This document shows positions 35,427-43,291 of a stretch of 64,000 nucleotides of DNA, piece after piece. A model generated the notes under the pieces. That model saw only the letters and a program-made list of their open reading frames with translations, was not told where the DNA came from and did not search any database. Source of the DNA: Zobellia amurskyensis (lineage in GTDB: Bacteria; Bacteroidota; Bacteroidia; Flavobacteriales; Flavobacteriaceae); contig NZ_RCNR01000018.1 of assembly GCF_009725985.1 (NCBI RefSeq), positions 1-64,000 on the forward strand, in the 5' to 3' direction. A program made the translations under genes and the position numbers. Numbering within the stretch: position 1 is the first letter of the stretch; the number at the start of each line of letters is the position of its first letter.

Positions 35427-35936
35427 ATGCAACAGGCAGATTTTTTAAAGATTGTTGGCCCTTTTCAGGATAAGCTATTTCGTTTGGCAAAACGGTTGTT
35501 GGTATCCAAGGAAGAAGCGGAAGATGCCACACAGGAGATTCTGCTAAAACTTTGGACCAAAAGCAAGAATATTGGTGAGTATAAGAACGTGGAAGCCTTT
35601 GCAATGACCATGACCAAAAACTTCTGTTTGGACAGACTAAAATCTAAGCAAGCCGGAAATTTAAAATTAGTCCATACGAACTATGAGGAAAAAGGGAGTT
35701 CATTACAGAAAAGGATAGAAGCTAATGATAGTGTTTCATGGGTAGAGAAAATAATGGACGGTCTGCCTGATCAACAAAAAATGGTTTTGCAGTTGAGGGA
35801 TGTGGAAGAATATGATTATGATGAGATTGCTAAAATGCTGGAGATGAAACCAACGGCAGTAAGAGTAGCGTTATCAAGGGCAAGAAAAACCGTCAGAGAT
35901 AAATTAATACAAAAACACAGTTATGGAATTGGATAA
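35427..35936 (+). CDS. ECF RNA polymerase sigma factor
   Basis: A 169-residue sigma-70 family protein with only regions 2 and 4. Region 2 (about 10-75) has DKLFRLAKRLLVSKEEAEDA, QEILLKLWTKSKNI and AFAMTMTKNFCLDRL. Region 4 (about 105-160) has LPDQQKMVLQLRDVEEYDYD and IAKMLEMKPTAVRVALSRAR, a clear helix-turn-helix. It directs RNA polymerase to a small regulon, presumably including this operon. The next gene, a membrane protein that may be its anti-sigma factor, overlaps its 3' end by 14 bases. Confidence 0.95.
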   Translation: MQQADFLKIVGPFQDKLFRLAKRLLVSKEEAEDATQEILLKLWTKSKNIGEYKNVEAFAMTMTKNFCLDRLKSKQAGNLKLVHTNYEEKGSSLQKRIEANDSVSWVEKIMDGLPDQQKMVLQLRDVEEYDYDEIAKMLEMKPTAVRVALSRARKTVRDKLIQKHSYGIG

Positions 35937-36372
35937 CATAGAAAAATTGCTTGAAAAATATTTTGAAGCAGATACAACAGTTGCAGAAGAGAAGCTGTTA
36001 CAAACGTATTTTTCTAAAGATGAAATACCTGAAAACTTACAACAGTATGTTCCATTGTTCAATTTTATGGACGGAGCTAAAGAAGAGCAGTTTTCTAAAA
36101 AAGTTGTATTGGAGCAAGAAACTAAAGGTTCTGGTAATAGTTTATACAAATGGATGTCTATTGCGGCGGCAGTATTGCTAATGTTCGGAGTGTATTTAGG
36201 AAAAACCTATTATGACGAAAAGGAAATAGAGCAACAGCAGGCACTATATGCTTATAACGAAACAAAAAAAGCATTAGACATGCTTAGTCAGAATATGGAA
36301 AGAGGAACTGAGAAAATGGGCTACCTAAATGAGTTTGTTGTAGCAAAACAGAAAATTTATAACAAAAATTAA
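35923..36372 (+). CDS. putative membrane anti-sigma factor
   Basis: A 149-residue protein with an acidic N-terminal cytoplasmic part (MELDNIEKLLEKYFEADTT), one transmembrane helix (about 75-92, IAAAVLLMFGVYLG) and a periplasmic helical tail. It has no recognisable ZAS zinc motif (HxxxCxxC), so membership of a known anti-sigma family is not shown. The call rests on the 14-base overlap with the ECF sigma gene and the single-helix topology. Such overlaps usually mean coupled translation to fix the ratio of the two proteins. Confidence 0.7.
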   Translation: MELDNIEKLLEKYFEADTTVAEEKLLQTYFSKDEIPENLQQYVPLFNFMDGAKEEQFSKKVVLEQETKGSGNSLYKWMSIAAAVLLMFGVYLGKTYYDEKEIEQQQALYAYNETKKALDMLSQNMERGTEKMGYLNEFVVAKQKIYNKN

Positions 36373-36382
36373 AACCCGAAAA

Positions 36383-36928
36383 ATGAAACAGATATTAATT
36401 GTACTAATAGCAGCGGTGTTACCTGTTGTGGGCTTTTCACAGTCCCTATTTGATAAATACGAAGACCTGGATAAGGTAAGTGCGGTAGTAGTAAACCGTA
36501 GCATGTTTAATCTATTGAGTAAGATAGATGTAGAAGTAGATGATCCGGAAGCCAAAGACTTCATGGATATAGCCAAGAGCTTAAACAACTTAAAAGTTTT
36601 TATTACCGAAGACAAAGCTATTTCTGGTGATATGAAGTTATCCGTAGATAAATACCTAAAGTCTGCCAAACTAGAGGAGCTTATGCGTGTTAAGGATAAG
36701 GATGCTAATGTAAAGTTCTACATAAGAGCTGGAAAAGACGATGATCACGTGAGTGAGCTCCTTATGTTCGTAACCAGTATCAATAATGCTAATGTAAATG
36801 TAAACGGGAGAAAGTTGGAAACGGTCTTATTGTCCTTAACCGGAGATATAGATTTGAACAAAATAGGTTCCTTGACCAAAAAAATGAACTTACCGGAAGA
36901 ATTGAACGAAGCAGGCAAGAACAGATAA
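36383..36928 (+). CDS. DUF4252 exported protein (copy 1)
   Basis: A 181-residue protein with a signal peptide (about 1-19, ending VVGFSQ) and a DUF4252 domain: SLFDKYEDLDKVSAVVVNRS, a hydrophobic SLNNLKVFITEDKAISGDM block, and a C-terminal LTGDIDLNKIGSLTKKMNLP. The function of the family is unknown to me. It is found in Bacteroidota next to ECF sigma/anti-sigma pairs, as here. It is one of three consecutive DUF4252 proteins and is clearly paralogous with the next one, sharing the LTGDIDLNKIG-type end. Confidence 0.9.
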   Translation: MKQILIVLIAAVLPVVGFSQSLFDKYEDLDKVSAVVVNRSMFNLLSKIDVEVDDPEAKDFMDIAKSLNNLKVFITEDKAISGDMKLSVDKYLKSAKLEELMRVKDKDANVKFYIRAGKDDDHVSELLMFVTSINNANVNVNGRKLETVLLSLTGDIDLNKIGSLTKKMNLPEELNEAGKNR

Positions 36929-36984
36929 TAAATCATCATCAATCAATAATCAAAAAAGAGTCATTAATCTTAAAACGAACAATC

Positions 36985-37530
36985 ATGAAAAAATTAAGTG
37001 TATTACTAGTGTTAGCAGTGTTGCCATTCTTTGGAATTTCCCAGTCCATATTTGATAAGTATGACAACATGAAGAATGTAGGGTCTGTAACCGTAAACAA
37101 AAGTATGATTAGGTTGGCAGGCAATATTGCCGCTTTTGACGAAGGGGATCAAGACGCTCAGGATTTTGCAGACATAGCTCAAGGCTTAGACGGTATTAAA
37201 GTTTTTATTACAGAAGATGCAGGAATTTCGGAAGACATGGGCAAAACTGTCAAAAAGTATCTAAAATCTTCCAATCTTGAAGAGTTGATGAAAGTGCGAG
37301 ATAAAGATGCCACCGTAAAATTCTATATTAAGCAAGGTAGGGATGAAGACCATGTTAGTGAGCTTTTGTTATTCGTGTCAGATATTAATAGCGACGAGCT
37401 AGATATGGGGAATAGAAAGTTTGAAAGTGTATTGGTTTCCATGACTGGAGATATAGACTTGAACAAAATTGGAGCGTTAACGAGAAAGATGGATCTTCCT
37501 AAAGAATTGAATGAAGTAGGAGGAAGGTAA
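36985..37530 (+). CDS. DUF4252 exported protein (copy 2)
   Basis: A 181-residue paralogue of the preceding gene, with the same length and plan: signal peptide (ending FFGISQ), SIFDKYDNMKNVGSVTVNKS, DGIKVFITEDAGISEDMGK, and an end with MTGDIDLNKIGALTRKMDLP. The two are close enough that a recent tandem duplication is likely. It follows copy 1 after 56 bases. No catalytic residues are apparent. Confidence 0.9.
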   Translation: MKKLSVLLVLAVLPFFGISQSIFDKYDNMKNVGSVTVNKSMIRLAGNIAAFDEGDQDAQDFADIAQGLDGIKVFITEDAGISEDMGKTVKKYLKSSNLEELMKVRDKDATVKFYIKQGRDEDHVSELLLFVSDINSDELDMGNRKFESVLVSMTGDIDLNKIGALTRKMDLPKELNEVGGR

Positions 37531-37583
37531 AGGGGTATTTCTCTTTATATCTAAAAACAAAAGTTAAGCATAAAGACATTTAT

Positions 37584-38120
37584 ATGAAAAGAATAACAAT
37601 GGTTATGGCCGCACTACTCTTATGTATAGTAAGTGCTTGTAATTCCAAGCCCAGTCTACAGCAGTATTATGTATCAAATTCTGAGAACCCTAATTTTCTG
37701 ACATTAGACTTACCCGTAGGCTTGTTGAATATAAAAGAATCTCAATTGTCTCCAGAACAGCAAGAGAGTTTAGGAACATTAAAAAAACTCAATGTTCTGG
37801 CCTTTAAGAAAACGGAAAAAAACCAAGCAGATTTTCTGAAAGAGAAAACCATTATAAAATCTATATTGAAGGATGAGGATTTTACGGAACTCATGAAAAT
37901 GAATACGGAATTTGGCAAGGCTACCATCAAGTATCTTGGTGATGAAGATGCTATTGATGAGGTTATAATTTATGGAGATAATGAGGATAAAGGGTTTTTA
38001 GTGGTCCGGGTTTTAGGAAATAATATGAATCCAGCAAAAATGATTCAGTTTGTTCAGGCTCTTGAGAAATCAGAATTTAAAGGAAGTGAACTCTCTAAGG
38101 TTGTGGATTTTATGAAATAA
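37584..38120 (+). CDS. DUF4252 lipoprotein (copy 3, divergent)
   Basis: A 178-residue lipoprotein: the signal peptide ends CIVSAC (lipobox). The mature part follows the DUF4252 plan but is more divergent (FLTLDLPVGLLNIKESQLSP, DEVIIYGDNEDKGFLVVRVL). It is last in the operon that starts with the ECF sigma factor and ends at the terminator 38143-38179. Whether it, unlike copies 1 and 2, is a lipid-anchored partner of the other two is speculation. Confidence 0.88.
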   Translation: MKRITMVMAALLLCIVSACNSKPSLQQYYVSNSENPNFLTLDLPVGLLNIKESQLSPEQQESLGTLKKLNVLAFKKTEKNQADFLKEKTIIKSILKDEDFTELMKMNTEFGKATIKYLGDEDAIDEVIIYGDNEDKGFLVVRVLGNNMNPAKMIQFVQALEKSEFKGSELSKVVDFMK

Positions 38121-38142
38121 AAATAATGTCATATTTCAATTG

Positions 38143-38179
38143 AAAAAAAACAAATCAGTTACTCTGGTTTGTTTTTTTT
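38143..38179 (+). terminator. terminator of the ECF/DUF4252 operon
   Basis: A 16-bp stem (38143-38158 with 38164-38179, one T-G wobble) with loop TTACT and a run of eight T in the right arm. It follows the last DUF4252 gene by 22 bases. Confidence 0.88.
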
Positions 38180-38263
38180 GGATAAAATTTAAAGTTTAGT
38201 GTGACCTTTTAATATATCGGGTGTCTTACCTAGTATAACAATAACCTAAAACTAGAAACTATT

Positions 38264-39079
38264 ATGGAACAAGCAGAAGTATGGATGAACAAAGGCATTG
38301 AATTTGCCGTCGAATACGGACCAAAAGTATTAGGCGCAATTTTAATTTATATTATTGGTTCATGGGTCATAAGAAAACTAGTTAAGGTTGTTCAAAAAGG
38401 AATGACTAGCCAACAGTATGACAAATCGTTGCAAAAATTTCTATTGAGCTTGGTAAAATGGGCGTTGACGATTTTCTTAATAATTACGGTAATTTCTACA
38501 CTAGGAGTAGAGACTACAAGTTTTGCCGCCATCATTGCAGCAGCAGGTTTGGCAATTGGTCTAGCCCTTCAAGGTTCTTTGTCCAATTTTGCAGGAGGTG
38601 TTTTGATCATCATCTTCAAACCATATAAAATTGGCGATTTAATAGAGGCTCAAGGAGTTTTAGGCTCCGTAAAGGAAATAGAAATCTTTACTACAAAACT
38701 AATAACTCCACAGAACAAATTAGCTATTGTGCCTAATGGGGCAATGGCAAACGGAAATATCATAAACTATACTGCGGAAGGTAAAATGAGAGTAGATACC
38801 ACTATTGGAGTTGGTTACGGAGAAGATATTAAAACGGCCAAGGAAGTTTTACTTAACGTGCTTTTAGCAGACCCAAAGGTTTTAAAGGATCCGGCACCAT
38901 CTGTAAATGTTTCTGAACTGGCAGATAGCTCTGTGAACTTTGCTGTACGTCCTTTCTGTAAGCCAGAAGATTACTGGGACGTATACTTTGGAACTTTAGA
39001 AAACTGTAAAATCGCACTGGATAAAGCTGGAATTGAAATTCCTTACCCACATCAAGTGGAGATTCAAAAGAAAGGATAA
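38264..39079 (+). CDS. small-conductance mechanosensitive channel, MscS family
   Basis: A 271-residue inner-membrane channel that opens under membrane tension and releases solutes on hypoosmotic shock. Three transmembrane segments lie at about 16-36, 60-82 and 85-112. The pore-lining helix TM3 has the Gly/Ala-rich run AAIIAAAGLAIGLALQG. The beta domain follows (FKPYKIGDLIEA, GSVKEIEIFTTKL), then the C-terminal domain ending GIEIPYPHQVEI. The length is that of the core E. coli MscS (about 286). It is monocistronic, with a terminator at 39114-39138. Confidence 0.95.
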   Translation: MEQAEVWMNKGIEFAVEYGPKVLGAILIYIIGSWVIRKLVKVVQKGMTSQQYDKSLQKFLLSLVKWALTIFLIITVISTLGVETTSFAAIIAAAGLAIGLALQGSLSNFAGGVLIIIFKPYKIGDLIEAQGVLGSVKEIEIFTTKLITPQNKLAIVPNGAMANGNIINYTAEGKMRVDTTIGVGYGEDIKTAKEVLLNVLLADPKVLKDPAPSVNVSELADSSVNFAVRPFCKPEDYWDVYFGTLENCKIALDKAGIEIPYPHQVEIQKKG

Positions 39080-39113
39080 TTTTTACATAAACACTAACCA
39101 TTATCCCCCGAAG

Positions 39114-39138
39114 AAGGCCGCAATTGCGGCCTTTTTTT
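39114..39138. terminator. terminator between mscS and purB
   Basis: An 8-bp GC-rich stem AAGGCCGC (39114-39121) with GCGGCCTT (39126-39133), loop AATT, followed by a T run to 39138 for the channel gene. purB ends at 39162 on the other strand; on that strand the hairpin lacks a good T run. Confidence 0.85.
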
Positions 39139-39161
39139 CGTTTGGGATATTTTGGTAACTC

Positions 39162-40505
39162 TTAAATACCTGTATAGTTACTTGGGGTAATGGCCTTTAA
39201 TTCCTTTTTGATTTCATCGGAAACCTCAAGCGTATCAATAAAATTAGCAATAGAATTCTGGTTGATTTTGGCGTTGGTACGGGTAAGTCCTTTTAAAGCT
39301 TCGTACGGGTTAGGGTAGCCTTCTCTACGTAAAATAGTCTGTATAGCTTCGGCAACTACCGCCCAGTTGTTTTCAAGGTCTTGCTCAAATTTTTCCTTGT
39401 TCAATAAAAGTTTGTTCAACCCTTTTAAAGTAGATTGAAATGCGATGACCGTGTGGGCAAATGGCATACCGGCATTCCTAAGGACTGTACTGTCCGTAAG
39501 GTCTCTCTGTAGCCTTGAAACAGGTAATTTAGCGGATAAGTGCTCAAACAATGCATTAGCAATACCTAAATTGCCTTCTGAGTTCTCAAAATCTATTGGG
39601 TTTACCTTATGTGGCATGGCAGAAGATCCTACCTCACCTTTCTTAATTCTTTGTTTAAAATAATCCATGGATACATAGGTCCAGAAATCGCGGTCCAAAT
39701 CCAAAATTATGGTATTGATTCTTTTTAATGTATCGAACAGAGCGGCCATATGGTCATAATGTTCAATTTGTGTAGTTGGAAACGAATGGTGTAGGCCAAG
39801 TTTCTCTTGTACGAATTTAGTTCCAAAAGCTTTCCAGTCAATAGATGGGTAGGCTACTTTATGCGCATTGTAGTTTCCGGTTGCACCACCAAACTTAGCG
39901 GCACTAGGTATATCGTTCAAAAGGTTGAACTGTTCTTGTAATCGTACGGCAAAAACTTCTATTTCTTTACCTAGACGAGTAGGGGATGCGGGCTGACCAT
40001 GTGTTCTGGCCAACATAGGAATATCTGCCCATTCTTTGGCCAGCTCTTGAATCTTATTTAATAGTGTAGTGTACTCGGGAACATAAACCTCGTTGGTTGC
40101 TTCTTTTATTGAAAGCGGAATAGCGGTGTTGTTAATATCCTGGGAAGTCAGTCCAAAATGAATGAATTCTTTGTGGGCTGCAAGTCCTAATTTATCAAAA
40201 GCGGCTTTTATAAAATACTCAACAGCTTTTACATCGTGATTGGTAGTTTTCTCTATTTCTTTAATTTCTTGCGCATCTACCGTATCAAAGTTCAGGTAGA
40301 TTTCTCGTAACGCACCAAATTTGGAGTTGTCAAAATCGGCAAGCTGGGGTAGTGGAATCTCGCAAAGTGCTATGAAGTATTCAATTTCTACACGTACTCT
40401 ATATTTAATTAGGGCTTCTTCCGAGAAAAACGGTGCCAATGGTTCAGTTTTACTTCTGTAGCGCCCATCTATAGGCGAAATAGCGTTCAAAGCGTTTAGC
40501 GACAT
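39162..40505 (-). CDS. purB: adenylosuccinate lyase
   Basis: Cleaves adenylosuccinate to AMP and SAICAR to AICAR, both with release of fumarate, in purine synthesis. At 447 residues it has the fumarase/aspartase signature SSAMPHKVNPIDFENSEGN, the mobile loop with the catalytic Ser. Other conserved parts are TNHDVKAVEYF, HFGLTSQDINNT and MLARTHGQPASPTRLGKE, which holds the catalytic His. It has its own promoter element 33 bases before the start. Confidence 0.97.
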   Translation of the reverse strand: MSLNALNAISPIDGRYRSKTEPLAPFFSEEALIKYRVRVEIEYFIALCEIPLPQLADFDNSKFGALREIYLNFDTVDAQEIKEIEKTTNHDVKAVEYFIKAAFDKLGLAAHKEFIHFGLTSQDINNTAIPLSIKEATNEVYVPEYTTLLNKIQELAKEWADIPMLARTHGQPASPTRLGKEIEVFAVRLQEQFNLLNDIPSAAKFGGATGNYNAHKVAYPSIDWKAFGTKFVQEKLGLHHSFPTTQIEHYDHMAALFDTLKRINTIILDLDRDFWTYVSMDYFKQRIKKGEVGSSAMPHKVNPIDFENSEGNLGIANALFEHLSAKLPVSRLQRDLTDSTVLRNAGMPFAHTVIAFQSTLKGLNKLLLNKEKFEQDLENNWAVVAEAIQTILRREGYPNPYEALKGLTRTNAKINQNSIANFIDTLEVSDEIKKELKAITPSNYTGI

Positions 40506-40537
40506 AACGTTGTATAAGGTTGATTTTTGAAAAAAAG

Positions 40538-40545
40538 CAAAGATA
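40538..40545 (-). promoter_or_regulatory. -7 element of purB
   Basis: On the minus strand this reads TATCTTTG, a full TAnnTTTG match, 33 bases before the purB ATG. The -33 region shows TTTT instead of TTTG at the expected place. Confidence 0.55.
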
Positions 40546-40624
40546 CCTTAAGATGGCTAGTTTTAAAAGGTTTTTAGGTTTCTTGTGATAAAAAGTTGTG
40601 CCTAAAAAGTTAATAACTCGGTTT

Positions 40625-41197
40625 TTAGGGTAAATGTTTCTTCAGTTTGGCTAACGCATGTCTTGCTCTAGCTTTATATGCGGCACTACCTTCTGCATAG
40701 CTTTGCTCTAGTATCATTTTTAATTCGGGGTGAATCCATGGGAATTTGTGCCCTAATAAATATAGGGAGGTGATTGAATACGCTTTGGCTGCTACTTTGT
40801 AGTCACCGATCAACCAATCAAAGCAGGCAGAGGTTAGTTGTTCTAGTTGGGTTTCGGTCAGTATGTGCTGCAGCACATTTTCTTCCTTGGAGAAGTAAGC
40901 CATGGTCAAAAATTCGCAAATCTTAGCTACAGGTCTAATAGCTGAATCAAAATGAACTCTGCTGAGATTACCGGTAAAATAATCTAAATGTGGATAGATA
41001 AAAGGTAGGTTTTCCTTTGCTGTAAATTCCAATACCCAGCAGGCTCTATTGGATATAGGATCGTCAACATTAAAGGCGATTTTCATGAGCGGCTTCACCA
41101 ATTGTGGGTTTCCAGTAATGATATCAGCCATTTCTGCCCGCTTTTCACGGGAGTGGTTTACGTAGTCAAGAGCTTTATAGAGTTCTTCTTTGGTCAT
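40625..41197 (-). CDS. HEAT-repeat-like conserved protein
   Basis: A 190-residue all-helical protein that looks like stacked HEAT-type repeats (VDDPISNRACWVLEFTAKE, AKAYSITSLYLLGHKFPWIH). I do not recognise a functional family; similar short proteins next to purB are common in Flavobacteriaceae and sometimes carry the label adenylosuccinate lyase, which the sequence does not support. It follows the sirtuin gene by 17 bases on the same strand, so these two are probably co-transcribed. Confidence 0.8.
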   Translation of the reverse strand: MTKEELYKALDYVNHSREKRAEMADIITGNPQLVKPLMKIAFNVDDPISNRACWVLEFTAKENLPFIYPHLDYFTGNLSRVHFDSAIRPVAKICEFLTMAYFSKEENVLQHILTETQLEQLTSACFDWLIGDYKVAAKAYSITSLYLLGHKFPWIHPELKMILEQSYAEGSAAYKARARHALAKLKKHLP

Positions 41198-41214
41198 TAC
41201 GGCTTAGGGTTGTG

Positions 41215-41907
41215 TTAGGCTTGTTTAATGAGTTCGGAAACAAGATTGGGGACACCTTCTACCGCTGTTTTTGCAATGATAGTCAGGTTCTTATAGTTAT
41301 TTTCTGAAACATTGGGATAAGGGTCTATAAAATAGATAGGGACGTTTTTCTGCGCATAATCTATTAAACCTGCAGCTGGGTAAACTTGCATAGAGGTACC
41401 TATAATTATTACAATATCGGCATTTTGTGTAGCAAAAGCGGCCTGTTCCAACAAAGGTACTGCCTCGCCGAACCAAACAATATGTGGCCGTAGTTGGTGC
41501 CCTTTTTCACAAAGGTCACCCAAATTTAAATCGGTAGTCCAGGGTAAGATTAATTTTTCGTTTGCCGTGCTTCTTGCCTTTAATAGTTCCCCATGAATAT
41601 GAATGAGATTGGTGCTGCCCGCCCTTTCATGAAGATCGTCTACATTTTGGGTAACAATAGTAACATCATAATAGTCCTCAAGCTTACAAAGTGCCTTATG
41701 TGCTTCGTTCGGGAATACTTCAGGTAATTGCCTTCGCCTTTGGTTGTAAAAATTAAGAACAAGTTCTGGATTTTTGGCAAAGCCTTGGGGAGATGCAACT
41801 TCCATAACATCATGCCCTTCCCACAATCCGCCAGCGTCCCTAAACGTGTTTATGCCACTTTCTACACTAATTCCAGCTCCTGTTAAAACAGTAATTTTTC
41901 TCTTCAT
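41215..41907 (-). CDS. NAD-dependent protein deacylase, sirtuin class III
   Basis: A 230-residue Sir2-family enzyme that removes acyl groups from protein lysines with NAD+. Motifs are LTGAGISVESGINTFRD (about 7-23), TQNVDDLHERAG and IHIHGEL with the catalytic His. The pair Tyr-x-x-Arg in NFYNQRRRQL is the class III signature that binds negatively charged acyl groups such as succinyl. The four zinc-binding Cys usual between HGEL and the second Rossmann part are missing: the stretch after HGELLKARS has one Cys (DLCEKGHQLRPHIVWFG). Start codon lies 35 bases from that of the divergent trmH-like gene. Confidence 0.92.
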   Translation of the reverse strand: MKRKITVLTGAGISVESGINTFRDAGGLWEGHDVMEVASPQGFAKNPELVLNFYNQRRRQLPEVFPNEAHKALCKLEDYYDVTIVTQNVDDLHERAGSTNLIHIHGELLKARSTANEKLILPWTTDLNLGDLCEKGHQLRPHIVWFGEAVPLLEQAAFATQNADIVIIIGTSMQVYPAAGLIDYAQKNVPIYFIDPYPNVSENNYKNLTIIAKTAVEGVPNLVSELIKQA

Positions 41908-41930
41908 CGCTATAAAAATAGAGTTTTTAT

Positions 41931-41938
41931 TATATTCG
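41931..41938 (+). promoter_or_regulatory. candidate -7 element of the TrmH-like gene
   Basis: TATATTCG, one mismatch from TAnnTTTG, ends only 4 bases before the start codon at 41943. If used, transcription would begin at or right before the ATG, making a leaderless message. Weak support. Confidence 0.3.
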
Positions 41939-41942
41939 ATAT

Positions 41943-42614
41943 ATGGCAGATGAACAACTTCTTAAATATCTTGAAAATTTTATAACCGAAGAAAGAAAAC
42001 AAAGGTTTCTGGAGATACTTGAAGACAGAACAAAATTATTAACGGTGGCCATTGAAGATGTATACCAAATGCATAATACCAGTGCCGTAATCCGTAGTTG
42101 TGAAGTGTTTGGTATTCAGGAGGCGCATGTTATAGAATCACGGTTTGGCAAGAAGCTGGATAGTGAAATAGCTATGGGTGCGCAGAAGTGGGTAGATGTG
42201 CATCGTCATAAAAGTACCCAGAACTGTATAGAAGCGCTCAAGCGAGATGGTTATAAAATTATAGCTACTACGCCGCACAACGATTCTAATTTCCTTGAGG
42301 ATTTTAAGGTTGACGGAAAAACGGCTCTATTATTTGGAACGGAACGGAACGGTCTTAGCCAAGAAGCGATTGATATGAGTGACGGTTTTTTGAAAATACC
42401 CATGTTAGGCTTTACAGAAAGTTTAAACATATCCGTTTCGGCAGCGATAATTTTGCAGCACTTGACAGTAAAATTACGAACAACGGATTTGGAGTGGGGA
42501 TTGACCGAAGAAGAAAAGGCGGAAAAACGACTGGATTGGACCAAAAAATCTGTGAGGAGTATTGATGATATCTTGAAAAGGTACGAAACAGAGGTAAGCA
42601 AAGGTGGTGTGTAG
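41943..42614 (+). CDS. trmH: tRNA/rRNA 2'-O-ribose methyltransferase, TrmH family
   Basis: A 223-residue SPOUT-class methyltransferase with the knot motifs AVIRSCEVFGIQEAHVIES (about 48-66), LLFGTERNGLSQEAID and IPMLGFTESLNISVSAAI. The extra N-terminal helix and the C-terminal acidic/basic tail (EEEKAEKRLDWTKKSV) resemble TrmH, which methylates G18 of tRNA; a related 2'-O target cannot be excluded. The gene is divergent from the sirtuin gene with only 35 bases between the start codons. Confidence 0.88.
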   Translation: MADEQLLKYLENFITEERKQRFLEILEDRTKLLTVAIEDVYQMHNTSAVIRSCEVFGIQEAHVIESRFGKKLDSEIAMGAQKWVDVHRHKSTQNCIEALKRDGYKIIATTPHNDSNFLEDFKVDGKTALLFGTERNGLSQEAIDMSDGFLKIPMLGFTESLNISVSAAIILQHLTVKLRTTDLEWGLTEEEKAEKRLDWTKKSVRSIDDILKRYETEVSKGGV

Positions 42615-42714
42615 GGTTACAGTTGCACTTGTAAAGGAAATACAGGATTTTCTTTTAATCAAAATCCCGTAGGTTTTTAGTATATTTCTGTAATAACCAA
42701 CAAATCAATTGATT

Positions 42715-43242
42715 ATGTATATATTACTTTATATTGTCGTAAGTATTGTCGTGTTAATTTTGATATTATCGTTGATTGCACCAAAAACCTATAATGTTTT
42801 TAGGACTGTAGAAGTAGCCAAGTCCAAGCCAGAAGTTTTTCAATATTTAAAGTCTTTAAAGAAAATGGACGAGTGGTCTCCATGGGCAAAAAAAGATCCG
42901 AATATGGAAAAACGTTTTACCGGCACAGATGGTGAAGTGGGTTGCACAAGTTATTGGAACGGTAATAAAGAAGTTGGGGAGGGTGAGCAGGAAATTAAAA
43001 ATATTGTTAACGGGGAACGAATAGAATCTGAACTTCGATTTCTGAAACCCTTTAAATCAACCTCTGATTGTTACCTGCAAGTGGATGATGCAAATAATGG
43101 AAACACTAAAGTAACATGGGGTTTTTCAGGAAAGCATAAATTCCCTATGAGTATAATGATGCTCTTTATGAGTATGGATAAGGCCGTAGGAAAGGATTTT
43201 GAAGCAGGATTGGCCAGTTTAAAAGATAATCTAGAAAAATAG
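42715..43242 (+). CDS. SRPBCC-family membrane-anchored protein
   Basis: A 175-residue protein with one N-terminal transmembrane helix (about 3-24) and a START/Bet v1-like (polyketide cyclase/SRPBCC) domain: FRTVEVAKSKPEVFQYL, DEWSPWAKKDPNM, and the final helix DKAVGKDFEAGLASLKDNL. Such domains bind small hydrophobic ligands; the ligand is unknown. I start at ATG 42715; the in-frame TTG at 42709 adds nothing. A strong terminator follows at 43259. Confidence 0.88.
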   Translation: MYILLYIVVSIVVLILILSLIAPKTYNVFRTVEVAKSKPEVFQYLKSLKKMDEWSPWAKKDPNMEKRFTGTDGEVGCTSYWNGNKEVGEGEQEIKNIVNGERIESELRFLKPFKSTSDCYLQVDDANNGNTKVTWGFSGKHKFPMSIMMLFMSMDKAVGKDFEAGLASLKDNLEK

Positions 43243-43258
43243 ATTGCTGCTAAACAAG

Positions 43259-43289
43259 AAGAGCCCTTTGTCACAAAGGGCTCTTTTTT
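43259..43289. terminator. terminator between the SRPBCC gene and the GH13 gene
   Basis: An 11-bp stem AAGAGCCCTTT (43259-43269) with AAAGGGCTCTT (43275-43285), loop GTCAC, then a T run to 43289. It ends just before the stop of the convergent GH13 gene (43292). Confidence 0.9.
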
Positions 43290-43291
43290 GT

